Source: Xanthostigma xanthostigma
Lineage: Eukaryota; Arthropoda; Insecta; Raphidioptera; Raphidiidae
Assembly: GCA_963575645.1 (NCBI GenBank)
Contig: OY754464.1
Location: forward strand, 78,466,948 to 78,530,947
DNA length: 64,000 bases
Direction: 5' to 3'
Below, in pieces: positions 10,253 through 19,646 of the stretch. The notes below the pieces were generated by a model, which ran no database searches, was not told the origin of the DNA, and saw nothing but the letters and a program-made list of their open reading frames with translations. Numbering within the stretch: position 1 is the first letter of the stretch; each line of letters opens with the position of its first letter. The position numbers were made by a program, and so were the translations under genes.

Positions 10253-10330
10253 ATTGTCGCAGGTGATTTGACTTAAGGGTGTATTGTCGCAGGTGATTTG
10301 GTTTAAGGGTGTATTGTCTCCGGTTGAAAT
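10253..10330. repeat. 30-bp direct repeat, 2.5 units
   Basis: ATTGTCGCAGGTGATTTG starts at 10253 and 10283, with a partial third unit at 10313. It lies just beyond minisatellite J1 and may be subterminal sequence of the same element. Confidence 0.75.
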
Positions 10331-10955
10331 ATCTTCGGGTAAAATGTCGCGGATGAATTGTCGTCAGGTTAACAGATGTACCACGATGGTTGAGCACACT
10401 GTATGTAAGCTCGGCTTATGAAATTTGGAACAAGTGCAATTTATTACGATGCATAATCGAACGACTGAGATCACAAAAACATGTCCAGACTCCAGACCTT
10501 ATACACTGTAGTAGTTATTAATTATTATTATATATTCAAGACAGGCGTTAGACATCCGCGTCTGCGGTTTTGTTCATTTTGTCGAGTATACTCTGTTCGA
10601 AAACGGTTTTTATTTACAAAAAAAAAAAAATATGTAGAAACCGACTAATCTGCCCTTAAACTTCCCGCTATGTGTTAAAAATAGTTGGATAAAACCAAAA
10701 GTGCACCTCCCGCAGATTTTCCACTGTATAATGAAAATTGACAAAAATTAAAAAAAAGACGAGAGGTGTCGTGGAACACCCGGTTGGAACGAAGTTCTTT
10801 TCGCTAATTAATTATTGTGTATCATATACCTAATTTTTTTACTAATTTTCCGATATAAATTATTCGAAAATTTTATTTAGGTATACTATAATATGATTAT
10901 TAAATAAAAATTAATCGTGTGATTTGCAACTCTAAAAATATAAGAATAACATTTG
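10331..10955. other. Unassigned AT-rich stretch
   Basis: No open frame of note and no repeat that I could match apart from short A-runs. Confidence 0.4.
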
Positions 10956-11025
10956 ACGCGCATCGGGAATCGAACCCGGGACAACCGCATGGCAGATGAG
11001 TATTCTACCACTGAATCACTGACAT
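10956..11025 (-). tRNA. tRNA-Gly(GCC)-like sequence, probably a pseudogene
   Basis: On the minus strand the A box GTGATTCAGTGGTAGAATA and B box CCGGGTTCGATTCCCG match tRNA-Gly almost exactly, and the anticodon triplet is GCC (10991-10993 on the + strand). The acceptor stem has only a few Watson-Crick pairs and the anticodon stem has mismatches, so folding into a working tRNA looks poor. It may be the head of a SINE. Confidence 0.6.
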
Positions 11026-11029
11026 TGCT

Positions 11030-11104
11030 TAGATATCGCAATTTATAGAAGTTTAACAACAAAATATTAATGTCAAAAAACTAACTAATATTTGAAATGG
11101 CATC
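11030..11104. mobile_element. Diverged family B relic, left part
   Basis: AATGTCAAAAAACTAACTAA and TTTGAAATGGCATC correspond to an interior stretch of B1 near 6880-6915. The relic continues at 15465 after the LTR retrotransposon, so the retrotransposon inserted into this older element. Confidence 0.55.
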
Positions 11105-11276
11105 TGTTGTATATAGGTAATAATTGTACAGCCCTGATTATTATTTAATTATTTAACTATTATGTAATTATAAGAATTGAAATTTATTTTATTTTAAAAA
11201 TATTCATTCTGAAATAAACGCTTGATTTAAAAGTATCTAATTATTTATTTAATAAAAATTACCATCGGACACAACA
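11105..11276 (+). repeat. 5' LTR of the mag-type element
   Basis: Begins TGTTGTATATAGG, ends CGGACACAACA, 172 bp. Carries an AATAAA signal in its second half. No strong TATA box is obvious. Confidence 0.95.
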
Positions 11277-11277
11277 G

Positions 11278-11290
11278 TGGCGACGAGGAT
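11278..11290 (+). promoter_or_regulatory. Primer-binding site, tRNA-Ser(GCU)
   Basis: TGGCGACGAGGAT starts one base after the 5' LTR and is complementary over 13 nt to the 3' end of animal tRNA-Ser(GCU), including CCA. This is the minus-strand priming site of reverse transcription. Confidence 0.85.
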
Positions 11291-11322
11291 AAATTCCATA
11301 AATTTAATAAATTAAATTAGTC

Positions 11323-14300
11323 ATGCCAAATGAAGCTCCAGAACAAGCACAATGTGGATTATATGGCTCATTATCGGAATTCAACTTTAAAAAAGCGGAT
11401 TGGCAAATATACAGTGAAAAAATACAGCAGTATTTTGAAGCTAACAATATCACAGATAATTTGAAAAGAAGAGCGATTTTCTTAAGTCAACTGGATGAAG
11501 ATTCATATAAATTGATGCGAGATCTATGCGCACCTTTAAAACCGTCAGAGAAAACTTTTAAACAATTAATCGAAGAATTTGATAATCATTTTGGTGTAAA
11601 ACAAGCATATTTCGCTGCAAGGTTTGAATTATATAACGCCAGAAAAAGGGACACGGAAACAGTAAATGAATGGATCGCTAGAGTTCGTTGTTTAGCGGCT
11701 GACTGCGGTTATGGGACAGAACTGGAAACCATTATTAGGGACAGCTTTATTCTCGGTATTGGGAAAGGTTCTATTCGAGACAGACTCTTTGAAGAAGATG
11801 CTAAAACCCTGGTAGTAAAAAAGGCAGTAGAAATTGCTCAAACCAAAGAAAATGCCCGAGATTTCAAAGAAAAAGCCAAGGGAATCGATGCAATTCAAAT
11901 TAAAACCGAACCTGAAGATATAAATAAGATGACGACCCAAAGGCACACGCAGCAAGTACAACAAGAATCGACTAGATCTTCACAGAGGAGCTGCCATGTA
12001 TGTGGCAAGAAAGGACATCAGCGCAAAAATTGCTACTTTAAGGACTCCACCTGCTATATCTGTTCAAAGAAAGGACATATTGCTTCGGTTTGTAGAGAAA
12101 AAAGGTCTAATAACTCACATTTCTTACAGGACGAGTTTGAAACACTATTTAACGTAAATTCTAGTAAAAATTTTGCTAAACCTTTTGAAATAAATTTAAA
12201 AATAAATGATATTTCGTTAAATTTTGAAATTGATACGGGGTCAAGCGTAACGGTAATTCCGGAAAAAGTATATCAGAATCAACTAAATAAATTGGAATTA
12301 AAGAAATCAAATATTTTTCTAAAAGATTATATTGGACATAAAATTAAAATACTTGGAGTAGTTGAATTAAATGTATTGCATAATAACGAAACACTTAAAT
12401 TACCAGCTTATGTAATTAGAAATGGATGTCGACCTTTGATGGGTAGACATTGGCTAAGAATATTAAATCTTGATATTACAAATTTAAATTTTTTCGATGT
12501 TAATTCGGAATTAAATGAATTATTGGGAAAATATAAAGAGATATTTTCAAATAAATTGGGTACTTTCACCAAAGATAAAATTTCATTAAATTTAAAGCCA
12601 AATTCAAAACCGAAATTTTTCAAACCGAGACCAATTCCATTTGCTCTTAAATCTAAAGTGGAAGACGAGTTGAATAGGTTGTTAGATTTAAACGTAATTT
12701 CGCGTACTGAGTATTCCCAATGGGGAACGCCAATTGTACCAGTCCTGAAATCTGATGGCACAGTCCGGATTTGCGGCGACTTTAAAATAACAATCAATCC
12801 CTGTGTGGATACTTTGAAGCATCCGCTTCCACGAATCGAAGACTTATTTGTCAAATTGCAGGGGGGAGAAAAATTTAGTAAAATTGATCTAAGTAACGCG
12901 TATACTCAGGTGTTATTGGATGATAAGTCTAGAGATTTGTTATGCATTTCCACTCATAAAGGAGTGTTTAAATATAATAGATTGCCGTACGGAATATCAT
13001 CCGCTCCTTCATTTTTTCAAAAAATGATGGAAACTGTCTTACAGGATTTAGAAGGGGTCATATGCTTCTTAGATGATATTCTGATAACAGCAAAAAATGA
13101 TGAGGAACATCTTAAACGCCTTGAGTTAGTATTTAGACGATTATTAGAATGTGGTCTTACGATAAAAAGAGATAAATGTTCATTTTTACAAAAATCAGTT
13201 CATTATCTAGGACACACAATTGACAGAGAAGGTTTGCATACTTCAAAGGAAAAAATAATTGCTATAAAAAATTGCCCACCCCCAAAAAGTATTAAAGATT
13301 TACAGTCATTCTTGGGAATGGTGACATATTTTTCTAAATTTGTAAATAATTTTGCGGACATATTAAATCCACTTTATAAATTATTGCATAAAGATATTAA
13401 ATGGTCATGGTCTCGGGATTGTTCTTTAGCATTTAATAAAATTAAGGAAAAATTGATAAATGCGCCTGTGTTAGCACATTTTAATCCACAGGTACCAATA
13501 AAATTAACTGTTGATGCGTCAAAGAACGGCTTGGGTGCAATTTTGACACATTCTTTTAAAAATTGTGAGAAACCTATTTGTTTCGCATCAAGGAAATTAT
13601 TAAATAGCGAACTGAAATACAGTCAAATTGAAAAGGAAAGTCTTGCAATTGTGTGGGCTTGTAAAAAGTTCCATCAATATTTATATTGTCAAAATTTCAC
13701 TCTAGTGACGGATCACAAACCGCTAGTAGTCATTTTTGGCCCTAAGGAAGGTATTCCACAAATGGCTGCTAACAGAATGCAACGCTGGGCGGTAGCTTTA
13801 TCTGCATATAATTTTAAAATTGAATTTGTGAAATCTGAAAATAATTATGCAGACTTTTTGAGTCGTTATTCATTGCAAAGTAACGAATCGGAAATTAATT
13901 ACTTTAGTTATTTACAATTTATTGAAGAATCCAGTAATATTCTTTTAAATAGTAAATATATTGCAGATCAAACTACTAAAGATTCAGTGTTGTGCAAAGT
14001 AAAAAGTTTTGTTCTTGAGGGTTGGCCAAACAGTGAAAGCAGTCCAGAGTTAAAACCATACTTTTTGAAAAGAAATGAAATAACTATTGAGCAAAATGTC
14101 TTAATGTGGGGACATCGTATTATCGTTCCTAAATCATGTCAAAAATTTATCTTAAACGAGTTACATTCCGCACATTTTGGGATATTAAAAATGAAAATGT
14201 TGGCACGTTCACATGTTTGGTGGCCTTCCCTAAATACCGAAATTGAAAATGTAACTAAGTCATGCACTCCTTGTGCTACATTTAAAGACAATCCAGTCAG

Positions 14301-15279
14301 ATCTGAATTATCTTTATGGCCCTGGCCAAAAGAATCGTGGAATAGAGTACATGTAGATTTTTTAGGTCCAATGAAAGGAAGAAATTTTTTAGTACTAATA
14401 GATGCTCACAGTAAATGGCTGGAATGTTTTTTGATGAACAAATGTAATACTGAAACGACTATAAATAAGTTAAAAGAAATATTTGCAAGATTCGGATTAC
14501 CTAGACAATTAGTTTCAGACAATGGTACTCAATTTAGTTCAACAGAATTTAAATCTTTCGTAGAAAGAAATGGTATAAACCACATAATGGGAGCACCCTA
14601 CCATCCTGAAACTAATGGTCAGGCAGAAAGTGCGGTAAAAATTGTAAAAATGTTTTTAAAGAAAACATGCGATTCTTTAACAAATAATATAGATATCGAA
14701 AATCAACTTCAAAAATTTCTTTTTCAATACAGAAATACTGTACACAGTACCACAAATGAAAAACCGTCAAAATTATTACTGAATAAAAATATTAAAACTC
14801 CGCTGGATTTGTTACATCCTTCAGTTGCTACGAACGTTTTAAATAAACAAAGACATCAAATTAAAAATTATATCGGTAAAGGATGTAAAATTTTCAAAAG
14901 GGGCGAAAGTGTTATGATCAGAAATTACTCTAATAGCGTTAAATGGATCACGGGTACAATATTAAAATATAAAGGTTTTAAAATATATTTAATTAAAGTT
15001 TCCAATAATAAAATAGTTAAAAGACACGTAAATCAAATGAGAAAACATAATAATAATAATTTTAACTCAGATGATTCAGATAGTGAATCGGGAAATTTTT
15101 ATCGAGATGAAAATAAAAGTGACCTAGCTGACGAAGAGGAAATTGCAACAGTAAATGAAAACGCAGATACGGAAAATAACAATGAAAATGAAGAAATGGA
15201 AAATAATAATGAAAATGATCAAATTAATGAGCGACCTAAAAGAAATGTGAAAGCTCCAGATAGACTTCAATACACTTAA
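11323..15279 (+). CDS. gag-pol: Gag-Pol polyprotein of a mag-type Ty3/gypsy retrotransposon (1318 aa)
   Basis: One frame encodes all domains. The nucleocapsid part has two CCHC knuckles (C224/C227/H232/C237 and C244/C247/H252/C257). The retropepsin signature DTGSS starts at D304. Reverse transcriptase has its catalytic Asp at 522 in KIDLSNAY and FLDD at 582-585. RNase H has D731, E772 and D797 in TDHKP. Integrase has a zinc-binding region with H948/H951 and C981/C984, and catalytic D1012, D1066 and E1102, a D-x53-D-x35-E spacing as expected. The tail is rich in Asn, Glu and Asp. The ATG lies 33 bp after the primer site. Gag and Pol are fused without a frameshift, so processing must rely on the protease. 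Nothing essential looks missing. The product would act in cytoplasmic particles and in nuclear integration. Confidence 0.95.
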   Translation: MPNEAPEQAQCGLYGSLSEFNFKKADWQIYSEKIQQYFEANNITDNLKRRAIFLSQLDEDSYKLMRDLCAPLKPSEKTFKQLIEEFDNHFGVKQAYFAARFELYNARKRDTETVNEWIARVRCLAADCGYGTELETIIRDSFILGIGKGSIRDRLFEEDAKTLVVKKAVEIAQTKENARDFKEKAKGIDAIQIKTEPEDINKMTTQRHTQQVQQESTRSSQRSCHVCGKKGHQRKNCYFKDSTCYICSKKGHIASVCREKRSNNSHFLQDEFETLFNVNSSKNFAKPFEINLKINDISLNFEIDTGSSVTVIPEKVYQNQLNKLELKKSNIFLKDYIGHKIKILGVVELNVLHNNETLKLPAYVIRNGCRPLMGRHWLRILNLDITNLNFFDVNSELNELLGKYKEIFSNKLGTFTKDKISLNLKPNSKPKFFKPRPIPFALKSKVEDELNRLLDLNVISRTEYSQWGTPIVPVLKSDGTVRICGDFKITINPCVDTLKHPLPRIEDLFVKLQGGEKFSKIDLSNAYTQVLLDDKSRDLLCISTHKGVFKYNRLPYGISSAPSFFQKMMETVLQDLEGVICFLDDILITAKNDEEHLKRLELVFRRLLECGLTIKRDKCSFLQKSVHYLGHTIDREGLHTSKEKIIAIKNCPPPKSIKDLQSFLGMVTYFSKFVNNFADILNPLYKLLHKDIKWSWSRDCSLAFNKIKEKLINAPVLAHFNPQVPIKLTVDASKNGLGAILTHSFKNCEKPICFASRKLLNSELKYSQIEKESLAIVWACKKFHQYLYCQNFTLVTDHKPLVVIFGPKEGIPQMAANRMQRWAVALSAYNFKIEFVKSENNYADFLSRYSLQSNESEINYFSYLQFIEESSNILLNSKYIADQTTKDSVLCKVKSFVLEGWPNSESSPELKPYFLKRNEITIEQNVLMWGHRIIVPKSCQKFILNELHSAHFGILKMKMLARSHVWWPSLNTEIENVTKSCTPCATFKDNPVRSELSLWPWPKESWNRVHVDFLGPMKGRNFLVLIDAHSKWLECFLMNKCNTETTINKLKEIFARFGLPRQLVSDNGTQFSSTEFKSFVERNGINHIMGAPYHPETNGQAESAVKIVKMFLKKTCDSLTNNIDIENQLQKFLFQYRNTVHSTTNEKPSKLLLNKNIKTPLDLLHPSVATNVLNKQRHQIKNYIGKGCKIFKRGESVMIRNYSNSVKWITGTILKYKGFKIYLIKVSNNKIVKRHVNQMRKHNNNNFNSDDSDSESGNFYRDENKSDLADEEEIATVNENADTENNNENEEMENNNENDQINERPKRNVKAPDRLQYT

Positions 15280-15281
15280 TT

Positions 15282-15292
15282 AAACGGAGAGG
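15282..15292 (+). promoter_or_regulatory. Polypurine tract
   Basis: AAACGGAGAGG ends directly at the first base of the 3' LTR, the usual plus-strand priming position. Confidence 0.85.
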
Positions 15293-15464
15293 TGTTGTAT
15301 ATAGGTAATAATTGTACAGCCCTGATTATTATTTAATTATTTAACTATTATGTAATTATAAGAATTGAAATTTATTTTATTTTAAAAATATTCATTCTGA
15401 AATAAACGCTTGATTTAAAAGTATCTAATTATTTATTTAATAAAAATTACCATCGGACACAACA
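15293..15464 (+). repeat. 3' LTR of the mag-type element
   Basis: 172 bp, apparently identical to the 5' LTR. AATAAA at 15401-15406 is a likely polyadenylation signal for the genomic RNA. Confidence 0.95.
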
Positions 15465-15735
15465 GCATCCGTTTTTGACCAAATGCAATCTTTTTATTTT
15501 AAGGCAGAACATACGCAATCTTTAAATGTCCATAACACAAAGTGTAAGAGAAAAGGATAACCGATCCACGTGCGTGATGTATTAGGCAAAATCGAATTTA
15601 AACAGTGTTGTTTTCTGCTTTTTTATGTATAAAAAAACTATTTGCGCGAATTCTGTTATACGAAATCTATGTAACTTTCATTTAAGATAGGTTTCGAACC
15701 GATCTGATTTAAATTGAGCTAATTATAAACGAAAA
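15465..15735. mobile_element. Diverged family B relic, right part
   Basis: TTCTGTTATACGAAATCTATG and CCGATCTGATTTAAATTGAG (key words) match the interior of B1 near 7065-7145. Together with 11030-11104 this forms one old B copy split by the LTR retrotransposon. Confidence 0.65.
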
Positions 15736-15977
15736 ATGTTTTCAATTTGCTTCCCTCTGGGACCAAAATTCCAAAATCCGACTCCGTTAGGATCTGAACC
15801 ATGCCTTATATTATAAGTGTGGCAAACAACTTTCTATGTCTACGGACAGACATACAATAGGTAATTAGATTAGATTTTCGTTACAGATTTTCTTTACGCT
15901 TTTTTTCTAGCCCTCGACATTCATATCTATAATGCCCCATAAGGAACTTCGTTCCAATAATTTTGATTTTCGACAAG

Positions 15978-16732
15978 ATAGCGGTCCCGCCCGGTTTCAC
16001 CCGGGTGCAAAAGAACAAATGGGGAAGGAGGGGACATAAGTACGCAGCGGATTCAACTTAGTTTACCGAGATTAATGTTGTGTCTAAACTTCATAATGAT
16101 CGGAGTTACCGTTTAAAAGTTTTTGTCGTTAAAAAACAGTAGGTATTTATACTTTTTTTATGTAATAAATTTCTTTTAATATAATAATTATTTAATTGAA
16201 AACAGTGTAGAAAAATTATTTTTATATATAACTACCTATAGTTGTAACAGTTTTCAAATGAGCTATTAATTAGATTTATTTAATTTTAATTAGTCGTAAT
16301 AAAATTTTAAAAATTGAAATGTAAGCCTTAAAAGAAAGCAATGTAGAAAATAAAAAAAATAAAAATATATTCCTAGACGTGGGGCTTGAAACCAAGACCC
16401 TGGCATTAAAAGTCTTACGCTCTACCGACTGAGCTATCCAGGCTTGAGAACGTGACGCGCTAATATTGCAATATTTAGTTATAAGGCATTTCACCTGATA
16501 ATATTTGTCGGACGGACTAATTTTGAGATACATCTTGCAACATTTTTCATTGATGCCCCGCTCCAATTGGTCGTAGCGTGATATTCCTATATAGCCTATA
16601 GCCTTCCTCGATAAATAGGCTATCCAACAAAAAAAAATGTTTTTATTCGAACCAGTAGTTTCTGAGATTAGTGCGTTCAACCAACCAAAAAAACAAACAA
16701 ACAAACTCTTCAGCTTTATATATTAGTATAGA
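15978..16732 (-). mobile_element. Helitron-type element carrying a tRNA-Lys-derived insert, copy 1
   Basis: On the minus strand it starts TCTATACTAATATATAAAGC after an A and ends near CCGCTAT (CTAG mutated), with a CCCGGGTG...CGGGCGGG hairpin just before. The middle holds a tRNA-Lys-like segment inside an insert of about 450 bp. It closely parallels 18517-19249 and the split copy at 21641-26893. No Rep-helicase frame, so non-autonomous. Confidence 0.8.
16375..16445 (-). ncRNA. tRNA-Lys(CTT)-like segment in the Helitron
   Basis: The minus strand reads TAGCTCAGTCGGTAGAGCGT and TTTCAAGCCCCACGTC, matching tRNA-Lys. The anticodon-stem 3' strand is GCCAG-like where TCTCA is expected, the loop triplet reads TTT, and the acceptor stem does not pair. 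A tRNA-derived SINE head, not a gene. Confidence 0.7.
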
Positions 16733-17020
16733 TTAAACTAAATTTAAACACAGTATATGTACGTAATTCGGCTATACACGTTTTTTATAACGAATATTTA
16801 TTAAATTATCTCGAAGCAACATCATGCCATGCAATTAATATAGTCTGGTAGCTTAATTTTCTTTGAAATCTATCGTTTTCTTCGAAGTTCGTCAACTATT
16901 AATATTCAATTACGGTTAGTTGGGTAACTACTGGAAACACTTTAGCACAGGTATATAAGACGTCAAACCCTGTCTATGCTGCCAATTAATTTTAAACTTT
17001 GAATAAAATGCTAACTAAAA
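16733..17020. other. Unassigned AT-rich stretch
   Basis: No gene or repeat recognised between the Helitron and copy H3. Confidence 0.4.
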
Positions 17021-17632
17021 AAATATAGTTTAAAAAAAACTAAAAAACACGCTTTATATCGGACTAAAAAGTAAAAAATAATTGTTTTAAAATAAGCTTA
17101 AAAAGCGTGGGGCGCTTTGTTCCACATTTTCGTACATCGAGCGCCCAACGCTTTTTAAGCTTATTTTAAAACAATTATTTTTTACTTTTTAGTCCGATAT
17201 AAAGCGTGTTTTTTAGTTTTTTTTAAACTATATTTTATTTTTCACTTTTTAGTTTGAGGATCTATAAAAGAATTTATTAATCCTGGGGGTCCTAATAAGG
17301 ATAATGGGAAACTGTTATCAAATTATTGCATTGTCATCGGTCCTTGATACGTATGCAAAGTTTCAAATTAATCAGACTTCGGGAAATTGGTGAAAATTAT
17401 GCTCAAAGATTTAAAAGAATTTATTAATCCTGGGGGTCCTAATAAGGATAATGGGAAACTGTTATCAAATTATTGCATTGTCATCGGTCCTTGATACGTA
17501 TGCAAAGTTTCAAATTAATCAGACTTCGGGAAATTGGTGAAAATTATGCTCAAAGATTCCGTTACGGACATACATACATAGTTAGTTACATACATACATA
17601 GTTACAACCCAAACTAATATAAAGCGTTTAAA
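17021..17632 (-). mobile_element. Family H element, copy H3 (hairpin flipped relative to its head)
   Basis: The head lies on the right, ends in CTAATATAAAGCGT and is the inverse of the H2 head. It contains a 147-bp tandem duplication (17266-17412 and 17413-17558). The 215-bp hairpin (17021-17235) is identical to the H2 hairpin in + strand reading, although the head is inverted. So the hairpin, its loop and its single mismatch are reversed relative to the head. Confidence 0.85.
17266..17558. repeat. 147-bp tandem duplication inside H3
   Basis: AAAAGAATTTATTAATCCTG starts at 17266 and 17413. The two units appear identical over their length. H2 has a single unit. Confidence 0.95.
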
Positions 17633-17660
17633 AAAATTCTTACTAAATTTTAAACATTCT

Positions 17661-18296
17661 TTTTTAAAATAAATATAGTTTTAAAAAAAACTAAAAAACA
17701 CGCTTTATATCGAACTAAAAAGTAAAAAATATTTTTTTTTAAAATAAGCTTAAAACAATAATGAATAAAAAATACTAGTAATATTGTGAAAAAAGCGTGG
17801 GGCGCTCGATGTACGAAAATGTGGAACAAAGCGCCTCACGCTTTTTTTACAATATTACTAGTATTTTTTAGTCATTATTGTTTTAAGCTTATTTTTAAAA
17901 AAATATTTTTTACTTTCTAGTTCGATATAGAGCGTGTTTTTTAGTTTTTTTTAAACTAAATTTATTTTTCACTTTTTAGTTTGATATAAAGCGTGTTTTT
18001 TAGTTTTTTTTAAACTATATTTATTTTCCACTTTTTAGTTCGATTTACTGTCAAAAATTTGCCGAAAAAAAAACAATTTTTTTTTTCGACGTGGACGGGA
18101 TTAGAACCTACGACCCGTGATTCCGAGAGTTGACGGCAGCGAAGACCCGTGTCTTAGACAGCACGGCTAACCACTGTAGTTACAGCGCTGGCATATTATA
18201 CTACAGTAATAAACCATTTGCTGTTGTCCAAACAGAGGTTACAAACAAACATACATACAAATTTACAAGTAAAGTTAATATAAAGCGTGTAAAAAA
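17661..18296 (-). mobile_element. Family H element, copy H4 (tRNA-like head, minus strand)
   Basis: Mirror order of H1: hairpin (17671-17962), an extra half-arm (about 17964-18024), tRNA-like segment (18087-18177), TATG-type microsatellite and terminal TTAATATAAAGCGTGT. Relative to the head the loop has the same orientation as in H1. It lies about 30 bp from H3. Confidence 0.8.
18087..18177 (-). ncRNA. tRNA-like segment (class II, Leu-like) in H4
   Basis: Inverse of the segment in H1, with GGTTCTAATCCCG-type B box and TTAGCCGTGC-type A box on the minus strand. A tRNA-derived head, not a working tRNA. Confidence 0.65.
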
Positions 18297-18331
18297 GGAG
18301 GACGTCTGGCAGATGTGAAACATAAATTTTA

Positions 18332-18395
18332 TAACATTACAATTGTTAAGAAACACCCATTGTCACATCGCTATATTAGAAAAATTTATACAGTG
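18332..18395. repeat. Fragment related to the arm of palindrome P4
   Basis: Contains AACACCCATTGTCACAT and TATTAGAAAAATTTAT, matching the arms of the palindromic insert at 26435-26719. Shows that the arm sequence exists elsewhere as a dispersed repeat. Confidence 0.6.
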
Positions 18396-18516
18396 TAACC
18401 TCTTTATAACGTCCTTCGTTATAACTAAAAACTCCCTATAACGTAGAAACCCATACATTAAATAAACTCTTTATAGCGCAACAGCCATTCTCTATTACGA
18501 AGAAATACGAGTATGT

Positions 18517-19249
18517 TCATACTAATATATAAAGCTAAAGAATTTGTTTGTTTGTTTGGTTGAACGCGCTAATCTCAGAAACTACTGGTTCGAATTGAAA
18601 ATTTTTTTTTGTTGGATATCCCATTTATCGAGGAAGGCTATAGGCTATATAATATCACGCTACGACCGATTGGAGTGGAACATCAATGAAAAATGTTGCA
18701 AGATGTATCTCAAAATTAGTCCGTCCAACAAATATTATCAGGTGAAATGCCTTAACTAAATATTGCAATATTAGCGCCTCACGTTCACAAGCCCGGATAG
18801 CTCAGTCGGTAGAGCGTAAGACTCTTAATACCAGGGTCTTGTGTTCAAGCCCCACGTCGGCGAATATATTTTTATTTTTTTTTATTTTCTACATTGCTTT
18901 CTTCTAAGGCATACATTTAAATTTTTTAAAATTTTATTACGACTAATTAAAATTATATAAATCTAATAAATAGCTCATTTGAAAACTGTTACAACTATAG
19001 GTACCTATATAAAAATAATTTTCCAACAGTGTTGTCAATTAAATATTTATTCTATTAAAAAAAATTTATTACTTAAAAAAAGTATAAATACTGCTTTTTA
19101 ACGACAAAAACTTTTGAACGGTAACTGCGATCATTATGAAGTTTGGGCACAACATTCATCTCGGTAAACTAAGATGAATGTGCGTACTCATGTCCGTCCC
19201 TTCTCCATTCGTTCTTTTGCACCCGGGTGAAACCGGGCGGGACCGCTAG
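18517..19249 (+). mobile_element. Helitron-type element carrying a tRNA-Lys-derived insert, copy 2
   Basis: The best-preserved full copy. Starts near TCATACTAATATATAAAGC and ends GGGACCGCTAG before a T, with the hairpin ACCCGGGTGAAACCGGGCGG just upstream of the end. The inner insert is bounded by CGACAAA on both sides (near 18725 and 19100). The short Helitron forms at 5151-5354 and 61686-61978 lack this insert. Confidence 0.85.
18791..18863 (+). ncRNA. tRNA-Lys(CTT)-like segment in the Helitron
   Basis: GCCCGGATAGCTCAGTCGGT, anticodon loop CTCTTAA and GTTCAAGCCCCACGTC follow tRNA-Lys(CUU). The 3' half of the anticodon stem (TACCA) and the acceptor ends no longer pair. The same defects recur in the other copies, so the damage predates their spread. 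Confidence 0.75.
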
Positions 19250-19646
19250 TAAAAGTATATATGGTTACAACGTACTTAGGCATCTATTGATATGATTGGA
19301 CCGTTCCCATATTAGTTGCATTTGCACGTCAGTGAATGGATGCATGGAATAATTTATGCACAGTGTGCAGAATATAAGTTCCAGACAGACATCACTCTCT
19401 GCATGCGCCCGATTGTTATTCACCTGTCTCGAGATGACAGTAAAATGTACGCAAGCAATAAAAGAACAAACGATCGTCTCTAAAAAAACCGTAATTGATT
19501 ATTTGACAATGATTGATCGAATGGCACAACGGTGCATTCAATTTCAACTTGCACCTCTCCTACAGACATGCACTGAAGTCGCTTCGCTGAGCGGAAAGTT
19601 GAAAAATTAAAATTATCCGTAAGGATTTGTAACTAGAGTACATATT
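19250..19646. other. Unassigned stretch
   Basis: An open frame of 84 codons (19356-19610) has no recognisable domain. I see no repeat match. Confidence 0.35.

Larger units (their letters stand above)
11105..15464 (+). mobile_element. Complete Ty3/gypsy LTR retrotransposon, mag type (4360 bp)
   Basis: Two LTRs that look identical base for base (11105-11276 and 15293-15464, 172 bp each, TG...CA) are flanked by GCATC at 11100-11104 and 15465-15469, a 5-bp target duplication. Between them are a primer-binding site, one Gag-Pol frame and a polypurine tract. There is no envelope frame. LTR identity and an unbroken frame point to a very recent insertion and possibly an active copy. The two-knuckle Gag and tRNA-Ser primer site fit the mag lineage. 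Confidence 0.95.

Noticed and set aside
12408-12854. 148-codon frame on the minus strand
   Set aside because: Antisense shadow of the reverse transcriptase part of Gag-Pol.
18791-18863. tRNA-Lys(CTT) gene
   Set aside because: Anticodon stem and acceptor stem do not pair, the same defects recur in all copies, and each lies inside a Helitron.
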